64,000 nucleotides of DNA from Isoetes taiwanensis (GCA_021234155.1 JAJEKV010000073.1:3008001-3072000); one strand, 5' to 3'. Positions 11,789 to 23,974 are shown, numbered from the stretch's first letter. The notes: a model not told the origin generated them from the letters alone. Program-made: numbers and translations.

Positions 11789-12644
11789 AAATGAAATATC
11801 AAATACTCTTCAACAAATGGTGCAGCACATGTGGAACAAAGGATGAATAGCCTACAACATTCAAAAAACTGTAACAGAACATCGATTCATAATCAGAAGC
11901 TAGAACACAAGAGAACAATAACAAATCAATAGGGAGCTCTGCTGCAGAAGCTCTGCATGAAGGAGATGTCATCTGAAGTCCAATATACAGAAGATTGCCT
12001 ATGTCTGCCATACCTCTAAGTTGCAAGTCCAAAATAAAAAACATGGCAACCTGAATGCCATCTTCCATCTGCAAAAAGAAGAGGATGCGAATAAGTGTCA
12101 AGGTGGGCATATGCATGCTACACCCTGCCATTTTTGGAACCTGCCAAAGTACCTGCGCTAGGTACTTTTGGATTGGGTACTATTTTCTTGTTCTTTTGGT
12201 CAAAACAAATTCAAAAGTGCAATATAAAATGTCAAAAGCATATCAATGTTCAAGGTTAAGATAGAGATAATACTATTGGAGGCCAAAATGAATGCATTCA
12301 ATTTAACATTTGTAGTTATTGAGATATTATAAAAGTACCCAGTACCCAGTGTTGGGTATTTTTTTAGGTAGTTTTATGGTTCCTAAATGGTACTTTTTTT
12401 GATAGGGTGTAGCATGCTTATGCCCAGGTGTCCCAAGGCAGTTTGCATGTTGGTCTGTATTTCACCTTGCATCTAGAACCTTTCAAGAGTGACTGGACTG
12501 CCAGTTGCAGGAGCTGGTTCCATAATATATTCAAGGAATATTTCAAAAAACATGCATTTAAAACCTCTTTGGGAATTGAACCCAAATTCAACCAAAAAAG
12601 TCTTCTGTTTTTTCCTTTTCCATCATTTATATATCTCAACTACA

Positions 12645-13361
12645 TCAAATTAGATGTTGAATCCTCAAAGTATGTGGAAACATACAATCCTTACAAATTA
12701 ATGAACATTCTCGCCGATATCCCACCTTCTTATCGTCCTTTAAGAAATAAAAATCAAAAAATCCATTGAGGGACTCCAGTAACCTTCGGCATTCTAGAAA
12801 TGTCCATCCTTCTTCCACATCCAAGATTTTTGTGCTGCCATTTCCAGTATCCACACTTAATTGCACAGAATCAGCCCTAATGACATGTTCTTCCACAGGT
12901 TTCCAACACCATTCACCATTTTCTCATTGCTTCTTATGTCGTTGAATAAAGAAATTGCAATAAAGCATCTGTTTTGGTACCCTATATCTGAGAATTTACA
13001 TCTTGTCAGCATTTGTATAACATATTGCAAAAATAAAAGAGTTTACTTACTTAAAAATGAAGCTGCTGAGGTCTACTTGGCACCTAGTTAATTGCCCCGC
13101 CGTTTCATGAATTCTCTTTCCCCATTCACCCAAGAATATCTGGTTTAAAGATGCGCCACTAACATTTCGAAATGTATAGGTCTGCGGTGTAACCTTCAAT
13201 GTCTGCACTTCTTTGAACATGAAGACAAATACACTTAAGGGGATGAAAGCTTTCAGCCCACCCCGAACACCACCTCTCTGAGTCATTGCCTTTCCTACTT
13301 CCCTTGTGAGTAGGCAACGATAAGCAGAAACAATGTGCATGTCACTAATACCACTGGACAA
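12645..13361 (-). CDS. Two possible exons, unrecognised
   Basis: Two minus-strand open stretches look exon-like. The first (13361 to about 13070) contains TQRGGVRGGLKAFIPLSVFV, then VTPQTYTFRNVSGASLNQIF and LGEWGKRIHETAGQLTR, followed by GTGCC or GTAGAC donor candidates. The second (about 12930 to 12690) contains ENGEWCWKPVEEHVIRADSV, SVDTGNGSTKILDVEEGWTF and LLESLNGFFDFYFL, followed by GTAAGG. They could be consecutive exons. The same strand carries another candidate exon at 17.2-17.5 kb and the HNH and POLA2-like exons below. No family recognised. Confidence 0.25.
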
Positions 13362-13385
13362 AGTAAGTAATGTAGGTGCATCTAC

Positions 13386-13939
13386 AAGGGCCTCAAATGT
13401 TATTTAAAATCAAACTTCATGTTTGTGTGCAATACCTCCAAGGCCCTGAAGGGGCTAAAAATTTTGTTAGTTAACATAAACCATTAAATCGAACACATTA
13501 AAATAAAATCCCCCTTAAAACCCCCTTTGGTTTGGGTGCATATTCACACGGGTCCGGGCATCGAGAGCTGTCGGATGAGCATATTTGACCTTTATTCCTC
13601 GATCTAGACCGTAGATAGCGATTCTCGTTTGTGGGGTATGCGTGTACAAATTTTGGTATACTGTATAACACGATTTGCAAAATACTATAAGGTTTGAGCC
13701 AATGTACTATATGGTGTTGATTTTGTACATGTATAGTATAATTTTGGGGGCTCTCGCTGCCCTACGTCACCTCCCGTGTGAATATGCACCCAAACCAAAG
13801 GGGGTTTTAAAGGGGATTTTATTTTAATGTGTTTGATTTAATGGTTTATGTTAACTAACAAAATTTTTAGCCCCTTCGGGGCCTTGGAGGTACTGCACAC
13901 AAACATGAAGTTTGATTTTAAATAACATTTGAGGCCCTT
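13386..13939. mobile_element. Foldback element with 167-bp inverted arms
   Basis: Bases 13386-13552 and 13773-13939 are inverted copies of each other with only a handful of differences (for example CCTGAAGGGG against CCCGAAGGGG). They enclose a 220-bp unrelated loop. Both arms contain TTGGTTTGGGTGCATATTCA in inverted orientation next to the loop. No ORF is present. This is a non-autonomous foldback or long-TIR MITE. I could not fix a target-site duplication. Confidence 0.9.
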
Positions 13940-15065
13940 TGGGCCCAAGACCAGATATATTATCATATTTAATTTAAGCATACAGAAGGCTAAAATACCA
14001 AAATGGAACCCAAGGCATCATCTTTGTGGGTTTAACCTCCTTTAGCACATGTCAAATCATGGTTGGCTTCACATTCTTTGGATATTAAATGCATTCTATA
14101 AAACATTTATAGTATATATATTCTATAAATAATGATGTTGGACAAAGCAGAAAACATCTGAAATGATATTGCATATTCATTATTTAAAAATAATAATTCC
14201 GGATAAGAGATTTCCGATGCAACCTTTAATAATAGTGTTGTACAATCAGTAGCAACTGCATCAACCATAGACAAGCTCCTTTTCCCTGTTATTATGCTAC
14301 ATATTTGCTAGTCCATAGCAATCATATCTAGGGTGTACAAGCCATGTTCACATCTATCAAAGAAACATCTATCAAAGAAACAGAGATTAATCCAAAAGCT
14401 TTGTTATTTTGAAATCCCAGATCTGGAGCTTTATTCTATTCTTTTCTGACCATGAGGCGAGAAGAATGCAAGCTTTTCTAAGAAATGAACAACTTCAACA
14501 AAGTCTTGCCATAGCCATCTTGAGAAAGCCGCTTATTAATTAGGTGTAGAATTCTGGAACTGCAAAACAACTCAAGTTTAAATTGTTGAAAGGCATACAA
14601 CAACTGTTTTTGAAAAGAAGTAGGAGGTGACAACAAAAATTCTACCTTCTCTGTTTGGAAATGAATATGAATACTGCTTCCATCTTCTATGTCTTTGTGT
14701 ACAACTGAGCATACAATGGCTTCCTATCTTTTGCATCAGCAGTCTCATTCTTAATAGCTTTTGCTGCTTCAACATAGCTTCAATGAAAAGGAATTCAAAA
14801 ACAATCTTCGAAGAAGAAATGAATAATATGGCGCAAATTGTATACCCTGAGAGAGGCCTTTCACTGCATAGTAGAGGGCTTCTGTAGAATTAAAGGAAGC
14901 AGATTACTGCACACAAAGCATAATTCAAATGTGAATTCATACACCCCTTATTCAATGGCCAAAAAAGATACTGTAACAAAAACAAAAAAAGGTACAGCAA
15001 AAAAAGACCAGCATGTTTTGCAAGGGGGTGCGGCAATTCTTTTTGACTCAGGGCTCAACCCTTCC
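13940..15065. other. Intergenic, no gene seen
   Basis: AT-rich sequence with only short frames and no recognisable motif. Confidence 0.4.
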
Positions 15066-15079
15066 TTATAATCTGTAAT

Positions 15080-15715
15080 GCCTACTGCCTTTGCTTTTAA
15101 CAATGTAATACATGCAGCTCTCTGCTTGAATCACATAACTTGCCGCATTACAGATCTGGCATTTTCTCATTCCAAAGCATGTTATCCTTTTTGCCAAATT
15201 AGAGCTTTCTGTAGATTGATACAAAGATATGGCCAGTTTGATGTTCCTAATCAATGGGTCATTATTGAAACAAGTAACACTTACCTGCGATTGCAATCCA
15301 GACAACCCATTGGACAACCCAAATGACCTAAAAACCAGAATCAGACGAATCAGCAAGTTCAATATCTACCATAAACCAGAAGATCATGACCAGGTGAATC
15401 AGCCAGTAAGCAGGATCGGCAAAACGTCTTCAAACCCTAGCAAAAGGGTTCGACGTTTGCATGCCCTTGCTTATATTCGGTACTGCCTACTGCCTTTGCT
15501 TTTGCTTGAATCACATAACTTGCCGCATTACAGATCTGGCATTTTCTCATTCCAAAGCATGTTATCCATTTTGCCAGATTAGAGCAACCCACCTGTGATT
15601 GCAACCCAGACAACTCATCGGACAATCCATTCAACCTGAGCAGATGAATCGGCCAGCAAGCAGGATCGGCAAAAACGTCTTCAAACCCTAGCAAAAGGGT
15701 TCGATGTATGCATGC
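15080..15715. repeat. Imperfect tandem duplication
   Basis: Two blocks recur in the same order. One block (ACTTGCCGCATTACAGATCT ... CATTCCAAAGCATGTTATCC) is at about 15130-15190 and 15518-15575. The other (AGCAAGCAGGATCGGCAAAA, then CTTCAAACCCTAGCAAAAGG) is at about 15405-15465 and 15655-15715. The spacing differs, so one copy has gained or lost sequence. Shadow frames translate to similar peptides on both strands but show no known domain. Confidence 0.8.
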
Positions 15716-15837
15716 TTTTCGGCCCCTTAGAGAAAGTATTTAAGAAAAAAAATTAGACTATGGGGCTCGCATGAAAACAACAAAACCTCCCATAGATAGG
15801 CTTTTCATTCATCTCAGCAGATTTTCTACAATGGTGG

Positions 15838-16265
15838 CTAGTGGGTAGCCGCATGCATGCGAACTACCCACGAAAAAATAAAGGGACAATTATATAATTT
15901 GGACCCCATAAAATACAATGCTAATAGATGTTTGGCTTGTGTACCTGCCGAAAGCTTATCACCGGGATTTAAAAACCCCGCCCTTTCGGGTTTTCGAAGA
16001 AAAACCCTAGTGATAAGCCTTCGGCAAGGGGCTTGGACAAACGTAAGGCAGAGAATGCGCTCCCAAAACCCACGACTGGAGAAGTCGAAGCTGCTGCCGC
16101 TCGCCAACCTGTACCTGCACATCACCAACACTAGAAAAAATGTGACAAAACAAACCTCCCAAAGTGGAGGGGCTGATCACGCGTGTCACGCGACAATAAA
16201 ACAATAACCTCTTCAAATAGAGGGGCTGGTCACGCGTGCCAGGCGACAAATACATTAAACAAAGA
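15838..16265 (-). repeat. Structured repeat copy (family also at 37.6-38.5 kb)
   Basis: In minus orientation this stretch carries two copies of a unit containing CGCGTGACCAGCCCCTC-like sequence (16165-16245), then a stem-loop at 15947-16025 and a tail near 15838-15900 (AGTGGGTAG). The same parts occur in the same order on the plus strand at 37.7-38.46 kb. No ORF, no LTR and no clear TIR were seen. It is probably a non-autonomous mobile element; the class is unknown. Confidence 0.6.
15947..16025 (-). other. Conserved stem-loop element, copy with 16-bp outer stem
   Basis: Outer arms 15947-15962 and 16010-16025 pair over 16 bp (GCCGAAAGCTTATCAC against GTGATAAGCCTTCGGC, with one G-U). Inside, on the minus strand, GGGTTTT-TCTTCG-AAAACCC forms a second stem, and GGGCGGGG...CCCG can form a third. 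Related structures with different outer-stem sequence occur at 23911, 38290, 40920, 51923 and 54789. Confidence 0.75.
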
Positions 16266-16270
16266 AGGGG

Positions 16271-16848
16271 AGGAGGGTGGGTTCAAAGAAAAAAGAAGAA
16301 GGTACTGCTGAGAGAGAGGAGGAAGCGCCGATGAGACGTCGATAAAGAACCTCGCCTAAAATAGCGAACTCCCAACCAGAGAAGGCATGCACCGCATGCA
16401 TGCATACAAGACATGCATGCTCGCCCCATTCTAGAATGGCGATCCGAGGGCTCGGATCGATGGGATTCTAGAATGGGGCTCGCATGAAAATAACAAAACC
16501 TCCCGAATAGAAAAGGACTTCCTTATCAAAAAACGGGATCGAGGACGGAGGTCAAAGAATTATGGCCAAAGAAGAGGCAAGGCCGAGAAAGGACATGCCA
16601 CAGCATGACAGACGCCAAATTGGTCAATCCAAGCAGGGAGAAGCCCCTCCCCTGCATGGTTTCAAAGAAAAAAGAAGAAGGTACTGCTGAGAGAGAAGAG
16701 GGAGCGCCGATGAGACGTCGATGAAGAACCTCGCCTAAAATAGCGAACTCCCAACCAGAGAAAGCATGCACCGCATGCATGCATGCAATTACATGCATGC
16801 TCGCCCCATTCTAGAATGGCGATCCGAGGGCTCGGATCGATGGGATTA
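16271..16848. repeat. Direct duplication of about 190 bp
   Basis: The block from GGTTCAAAGAAAAAAGAAGA to GGCTCGGATCGATGGGATT occurs at 16276-16475 and again at 16662-16848 with few changes. Both copies contain the alternating run GCACCGCATGCATGCAT. The intervening 185 bp has ORF shadows but no domain. It adjoins the structured repeat at 15838-16265 and may be its 5' part. Confidence 0.8.
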
Positions 16849-16859
16849 GACTCTGTGCA

Positions 16860-18560
16860 AATGAGATAAATTTAATTACAACCGTACGATTCTGCCTCTT
16901 ATAAAAAATCAATGGCCAAGAAAAGATGCACTCTATAAATACTATTTAGTACACATATATGAATACGGCCACCAAATCATAGAAAAACCTTAGCAAAAAG
17001 TGTACAAAAACTAAAAAAAAAACCCTGTTATTATGCTACGTATTGTAATGATACTTGTAAAACCAGACACCTCTATCCCTTAGGAAAGACAAAGCAACAT
17101 TAGGATACAACAAACTGCCAACAACATGATGATGGACCTCCAATATGCTTGTTACGCTTTGAGCTGGAGTTTTATTTTAAACTCAGAAGAACAGATACAG
17201 TTGGCATCTAACTTTGGAAAACTTGGACTGTTTGCAATACCTTGAGTCATCATATCTTGGGGTCCATAAGCGTGTTCAATTACAAGCTCATCTACGCATC
17301 TACCACCTTCCCTAAGCACAAATCCTACAACACGTGCCTTCCAATGTGCGGCCAAATCATTAAGCTTTCTCTTTTTCACTGCGAATTTGCTACGCTGGCT
17401 TGGTCTGATTGTCATCCAAGATCCCAGAGATATATGCATATCAGTCCATTTACCACTATCATCTGTTGTATTTCTCAAGATAATTTGACTAACTTCTGAC
17501 TGTTTTCCAGCCATAGTTCACGAGCATGAAGATAATTTGTTCCCCACAATCCAAAAGTTCTTAAATTGATCGAATAACAATCATACCAAGATCTTCTATG
17601 GAACTGCTGTGGTGATAAAAAGGAATCATATCATGGTCTTCAAGACATCCTATGCATGGCTAACATCTTAACGCTTGTCACACAAAGCTCTTGCAAAAGG
17701 CAATTCCATTTGATTGAATTAATCATAGCAATATTAGAAGAAAAAATTGGTAGGGACAGAGCTTATGCAGTAAATAATCTATCAAAAACTTCTTAAATAC
17801 ATAAGAGACCCTATTTGTTGTGAGCAACATTTTATACTCAAAATTATTCTAAAGCAGCTCCTATATTTAAAGCAGCTCCTAAGGCATCCTGTGCATAAAA
17901 CTCCCAGGACTGTACCTCTCTTCTTTGAATGCATTTTCACAATTGTTTTGTCAATTTATGATTTCTTTATGAATCTAAGAAAACAAAAACATAAAACCCA
18001 AATTTTGCATGTTCATAGTCTGGAGTAAATTTGATAGCCATAAAGTTTTGTGGTACTTGACGGTATAGAATAAATTTCACCTTGATTGGTTATATCTATT
18101 TTCTTTAGGCAGAGATCCCGGATAAGGCTACTTTTTGAAAAAGCAGAGAACAACAAAAGAAAAACCAAAAGCAGAGAACTACCTTGCAAACCGAAAGCTC
18201 ATATTCTGCAACCAGCCCTTGCTAATTCAAAGCTCAAATTCGAAATTTGAAGATGGATTAATCTGCAAAGAGTCTGTTATAGCATATAAATCTGTAAATA
18301 AATGTGAAATAAATTGCAAAACACCCAACGATTTGAAGAATTGCGGCATGATTAGCACTTCACGAGACAAAATTCGATACCTAGGGATGGAGCATGGCCA
18401 CTCTCACCATGGAAAATCATCTCTACCTCTTCCCTCCGGAAGGCATCCTCGAGTTTCGAGTTTGGAGGGAAAAATCAACTGCCCCAAAATTGTGGGAGTC
18501 ATCAACACAACATAATAAATACAAAATTCATTTATGAAGATGGGTGGTTGAGGTGCCACG
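16860..18560. other. Mostly non-coding; one candidate exon inside
   Basis: Apart from the candidate exon at 17236-17514 no coding motif is visible on either strand. Confidence 0.35.
17236..17514 (-). CDS. Possible first exon of unrecognised gene
   Basis: ATG at 17514 opens a frame MAGKQSEVSQIILRNTTDDS that continues through KRKLNDLAAHWKARVVGFVL and CVDELVIEHAYGPQDMMTQ to a donor-like AAG-GTATTG near 17237. Length, codon look and donor suggest a real first exon. Further exons may be those at 12.6-13.4 kb on the same strand, with repeats inserted between. I do not recognise the protein. Confidence 0.28.
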
Positions 18561-20540
18561 TAATACAGGGATTCGACTAACTATAACTTAACTTCATTGG
18601 CTAATCTCAAGTGCTGATGTGGAATTTTAGAATTTCCTAATAGGATAAAACTAGATTTCAAATTAACTCTAATGCTTGATGTCAAAATCAACATCTCTAC
18701 TTGATCTTGATCAATACCTTGCTGAAATAACTCACCAATGGGTCTTTGAATGGACTCCTCCTTCATGTTTACAAGAGTCTCTTGTAACTCACCTTCACCA
18801 ATACTTTCAAGTCTCTGGATCTACTTATCTGAAGCTTGCTGGTGTAAATGACATATTTCTGAAATTTGGGTACCTTTTAACCACTTTATAAAGTCTTATC
18901 TTCCTTCTCATCCACCTCCAAGACATGAAAACAACTAAGCCCTTGCTTCCTGACACCATAGCATCCTCTTTGCTAATTTTTAATTGTTGGCTGCTCAAAG
19001 AAGGATTGCACAGAAAAGTACCATATGCTGATTTTAGAGGATGATCTATAGTAACCTTGTTCCCCTTGAAAGATGTTCATTTCACGCTTCCTCTATGAAG
19101 TCTCAGCTTGTACGACATCTAATCATGTACGGCTCAGCAACAAAGTATAAGCTTCACCTTGCACACTCTCTGAAAATTTCAAAACTATGAAATCCAAAAT
19201 TGCTTCCACCTCATATACATTGCACAAGACATTTCTTATAACTCTCATAGGCTACACCTTCATTTGATTGAATGCTTTGAGCACTATAGTTGTGGGTTCC
19301 ATCATTTTCAATCCAACTTGAAGCATTTTATGATAATGCATTACATTCACTCCGCTGCTGGTATCTATGTTGGCGTCTTTAATTAAATATCCATTGATAC
19401 TCACATCACAAAGTCATGAATGCATCCCAGCTTATCTTCAGCCTTGAGAGCATACTTTTATGCCTCTAGCAATGTTGTAGGCTGTTTAGCCTTCACCTTA
19501 TGAGCAATAGCTCATTTCAGCCCCTTCACATATCATTGGATATCCATTTCATCACTCCGCGTAATCTTCCAATGAACCATGGATTTGAGAACCGCAATAT
19601 ACCTCTGATTACACTCTCTAATTGATTCATCTTCCTTTTGTGTGAAATTGGTCCACCTTTCCATAGTCTAATCCTTACCATGGACTTCTTGATAATTAGC
19701 AATGAATGCTTCCTTTAATTCTTGATATGTCATGGTATTTGGCTGGGTTTGTGCCCATTCCTCCACTGTATCTTGTAAAGAACTATGAAACCAAAGCAAA
19801 TAATCACCAGCCGATAACTTACATTGCTGGCAATATCTCTCAAACTTCGCAATATGCTTCAGAGAATCCCGACCTACCAGATCATAAACCTTTGGAATCC
19901 CCATTGTCTAAAAACCCCACACCATCAGTGGTAATATAACCATCTCTGCTTCTTCTTGAGGTTTTTGAAATTGAAAAAACGAAATTGAATTGGATTACCT
20001 TCTAGATCGGAAAATGGAATCGGAACCTCTTGGATCTGAGAATTAGACCCCAGATCTGCTCCCAAATCTAAAAAAGAAATTGAATCTTGATGCAATTTTG
20101 AGCCAAAATATTGAGTCACCGGTCCCCTTCTTGTTATGATAGAGCTTAGTGGTATATCCTTATTACTTCTCTTGGGCATAAAATTATGCTCCCCTTGTCA
20201 AATTGTACCCCGCAAATCACTTACGGCAAAATCCCGTTCACACAAAGAAATCGCTCCTTGCTCAATGGTCTCAATGGTGTTCTTTACCGACAATCACCAA
20301 TACAAATGGTAACAACTCCTTTTTCAATGGAAATTCTTGCCAATCAATGGTCTGTCGAGCATTGTGATCGCCAAATTGTTAGAGCATAGACTCCAACCTT
20401 GCAAGAAGGATGGAAATCAGTAATCCAAGCTTCAATCTACCAGATCTATGCAATGCACAACATAAAGACTCATAATCTCCTAGATTAAGATAATCTCCCT
20501 CTCATACACCATCTCTCTCTATATTAGGGAAAGCCCAATG
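18560..20540 (-). mobile_element. LTR retrotransposon: LTR end, PBS-like site, gag, protease
   Basis: On the minus strand an LTR-like end (...CTCTAACA, near 20385) is followed by TTTGGCGATCAC, a degenerate primer-binding-like site. A frame starting MPKRSNKDIPLSSIITRRGP at 20179 follows, then a gag capsid segment (LSAGDYLLWFHSSLQDTVEE, QELKEAFIANYQ, at 19904-19668) continuing as ERWTNFTQKEDESIRECNQR. Near 19380 the frame reads DANIDTSSGVNVMHYHKM, a retropepsin-like site with DTSS in place of DTGA or DSGA. Stops and frameshifts are frequent and no RT or integrase is present. The LTR is cut near 20535 by the LINE that follows. The gag type suggests Ty3/gypsy. Confidence 0.7.
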
Positions 20541-23011
20541 AGGACGCAGTATCCTAACTTCAATGCTCATACTGTTGCAATGCAAACTACTCAGCTTATA
20601 CTTGGGGATGTCCGTGACCCTTTATGGATGTCTGCTAATGGTACCATTTTGCCACGTTCATCGCCTGATGCTAACAAACCTGTCTCAACATTTGGAAGAG
20701 AACTCATTCAATTGTGTGAAGTTTTTGAAATAGTAATTTGCAATGGCTTAGAGCAATGGCCACACTCTAAAGATGTTACATGCAGACCGGATAGGCAGGG
20801 AGGTGGTGTTACTGTTGTTGATTATGTCATTTTCCAAGTACAAGCCTTGGATCTCATTTCATATTTTCGAATTGGCCAAAGGCATAGAGATTTTGACCAC
20901 AATCCACTTTATTTGTCATAAAGGTGGCAGCTTACACATCTTCAATTCATTGCTATCCAAGCTCCTGCTTCTCGCATTCGCTTGATCTATTCTAGATCTT
21001 TTGAATATACACAGATATTAGCTCCTGCACTTGAAGGTATTTTGGTTTGCCCAACTTTTCAAGAACGTAATGCTGCATTTGCTAATGTTTTGCTTACTTC
21101 TGTTATCTCTTGCTTTGGTACGCTTCTAGTGCTACTCAGCTAGTGGAAAATCCTTTCCTAAAAATGCATGGTTCGATGCAGAATACAAGCAGCTTAAAAA
21201 ATACTTGCAAATGATCATTGAGCCAAATACACGTCATAATCCCATTACGAATTATAAGTCTATGTTGAAACGGAGGAAGGCACGCTTTGCTGCTGAGCAT
21301 CAGAAGCAAATGTTTGAATTGCTGCTACGTGAGCCTCGGCCTTCAGGCCAAAATATTATATCGACCACATCCTACTCTTGGTAGGATGAGCGATTGGCCT
21401 AATTATACGATCATCCTGAGATTCTTAATTCTTTGCCTCCTTTGGTAGGTAATAGTCTTCAATTCACAGAGGAGAAAGTCAAAGAAGTTTTGCGACATCT
21501 ATCCAATGGCAAGTCTCCTGATCTTCAAGGTTTGCAAGCAGAATTGCTTAAATGGAGGGGTCCAATATGGCTTCCAATCATCACTGCTCTTTTAAATTAA
21601 GCTTTGCAAGAAGGATTGCCAGAAACTTGGGATATCAATAAGGTCATACCAATTCACAACTTGAGATGCAGTTGACATCATGGGCAAAACATACTGGTGT
21701 ACGTAACAGGCAGGCTTTCGTCCAGGCCATTCTACGATAGACCATATCTTCACATTGTGCATGCTTATTGAACATAATCAAAGCAATGCAAGTTGCTCAG
21801 CGTATACTACTGCTGCAATGCAAGCTGCTCAGCTTATATTTGAGGATGCCCGTGACCCTTTATGGATGTCTGCTAATGATACAATTTTGCCACGTTCATT
21901 GCCTGATGCTAACAAACCTGTCTCAACATTTGGAAGGGAACTCATTCAATTGGATGAAGTCTTTGGGATAGTAATTTGCAATGGCTTAGAGCAATGGCCA
22001 CACTCTAAAGGTATTACATGCAGACATGATAGGCAGGGAGGTGGTATCAATGTTGTTGGTTATGTCATTTCCCAAGTGCAAGCCTTGGATCTCATTTCAT
22101 ATTTTCACATTGGCACAAGGCATAGAGATGAATAGATAAATTTTGACCACTATCCACCTTATTTATCGTTAAAGTGGCCGCTTACACATCCTCAATTCAT
22201 TGCTGTCCATGCTCCTGCTTCTCGCATTCACTTGACATATTCGAGATCTTTTGAATATGCACAAATATTAGCTCCTGCACTTGAAGGTTGCCCAAATCAC
22301 TAGCAATATTGGATATGACAGGGTTGCCCTCTATCTCCTACACTCTTTGGCTTGTACATTCGGCAATTGAAAGAATGGCTTGATCATTATGGTGGCGGAG
22401 GCCCACATTTAGCATACCATATCATCAGGCAACTTATGTATGCCGATGAAGTTTCTCTTATGGCACATACCGCTGCTAGTATGCAACAATATTTACATGC
22501 TCTGTATAGTTTTTATGAGAACACAGGCCTGCGTGTTAATCTCCAAAAGACCAAGCTCTTGGTAGTTCAATCTTCTCGGCATACTATTCCAACTTTACAC
22601 TATGATAGCCACGAAGTTGAAGTTGTGGATAGCTACAAGTATCTTGGTATAGAGTTCTGTAAGAACACACTTTCAGAACAGTGTATTACCAAGCGTGTGA
22701 CTGCTAGTAAGAGAGCACTCTATGCAATGCAAAACAATTGTTTTCGAGCAGAGATTCTTGATTGATCACGGAAAGCCCACTTGTTTCGGGCTTTAGTAGA
22801 CCTGTTTTACTATATGATTCTGAAGTATAGAGGCATGCCATTAGTACTAGTGCTTGGGAGAGCTTGGAACGGGTGCAAAAGTTCTTTCTTACTTACAAAC
22901 TAGGAATCAAAACTACGGTGCCCTATGCTATTCTTTTACAAGAGACAGGTTTTTGGCCTCTTCAATATTCTGCCATGAAATGCCATCTCCATTATATCAG
23001 CAAGGTGTATC

Positions 23012-23243
23012 CATAGCTACCGGGAACCAAGTTCCCAACTCCATTCCCATTCCCAACTATGTTTCCGAGGGTCCAGAGTTCCATAAGTTCCCACTTTAGT
23101 TTCCAGTAGAAAAGGGAATATACCTTGAATATACTCAAATGATCCCTCGAATATACTCGAATATCCCGTTCCCATCCGTTCCTGTTCTCGTTTCGAATTT
23201 TAGGTCCAAGTTCCCGTTCATGTTCCCGTTCCGGGTACCTATG
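23012..23243. mobile_element. hAT-like MITE, 232 bp, 8-bp target duplication
   Basis: The element is bounded by inverted ends CATAGCTACCGGGAAC and GTTCCGGGTACCTATG (14 of 16 match when inverted) and flanked by an exact 8-bp repeat GGTGTATC at 23004-23011 and 23244-23251. Removing the element and one repeat restores the LINE reading frame as HYISKVYHMDDDRYP, which proves insertion after the LINE arrived. Eight-base duplications are the hallmark of hAT transposons. The interior is built from variants of GTTCCCGTTCC. Confidence 0.9.
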
Positions 23244-23910
23244 GGTGTATCACATGGACGATGATAGATACCCTCTTCTCGCCCCTGCCATGGCTGAATC
23301 TTCCCAGCGTTTGAAACGATGTTGGAAAGAGAATTGTAATGCATAGTTTGCCCACCGGTCTATGCAACTGGAACACTGCATGGTGCTTGCTAGTTTTGAT
23401 CCTGAGCTTTTGCAACAATATCTCGACGATCGTTTTTTCTCAGAAGATGTGGGATGCAGTTACCTTAGCCCAAGTTAAAACTGGTCATTATCATGCACAT
23501 ATAAATCCTACTTTTGCACCAGGACCACAAGCTTATTTGCTTGCTTCCTTGTCCAGGTAAAAGCTTTTAGCTATTGCATCAATTCACACAGGGTCCCACA
23601 AGCTACGAATTGAGACAGGTAGATGGGAGCGGCCGCAATTGCCATAAGAAGCGAGATTATGTGCGTGTTGCCAGTTACAGGTTATTGAAGATGCATGGCA
23701 TACTCTGCTAAGATGTCCTGCTTTTGAGATGGTCAGGAATCATTATTTGACTTTGGCATTCCATTCCACGCTTCCACAACTTCTCTAAGCCCCATCTGCA
23801 TGACTTGGCATTATACATACTTGAGGTTCTAGATGAGTGTCTTCAATTATTGAGCCCTCAGTAGTCATCATCGCCTATTTATATTTTCTTCTTGCTTCTC
23901 TATTGTCATC

Positions 23911-23974
23911 ATTATTGCAAAGGTTTTTTCCTAAAAACCTTTTGAGGTAGGGATTTTTTAATTCTAGTAGTAAT
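23911..23974 (+). other. LINE 3' UTR stem-loop element
   Basis: Arms ATTATTGC and GTAGTAAT pair with two G-U wobbles and enclose AAGGTTTTT-TCCT-AAAAACCTT, a 9-bp hairpin. Same architecture as the copies at 15947, 38290, 40920, 51923 and 54789. Confidence 0.65.

Noticed and set aside
15947-16025. Hammerhead or twister ribozyme
   Set aside because: The three-way-junction shape suggested it, but the CTGANGA and GAAA core of hammerheads and the twister core are missing.
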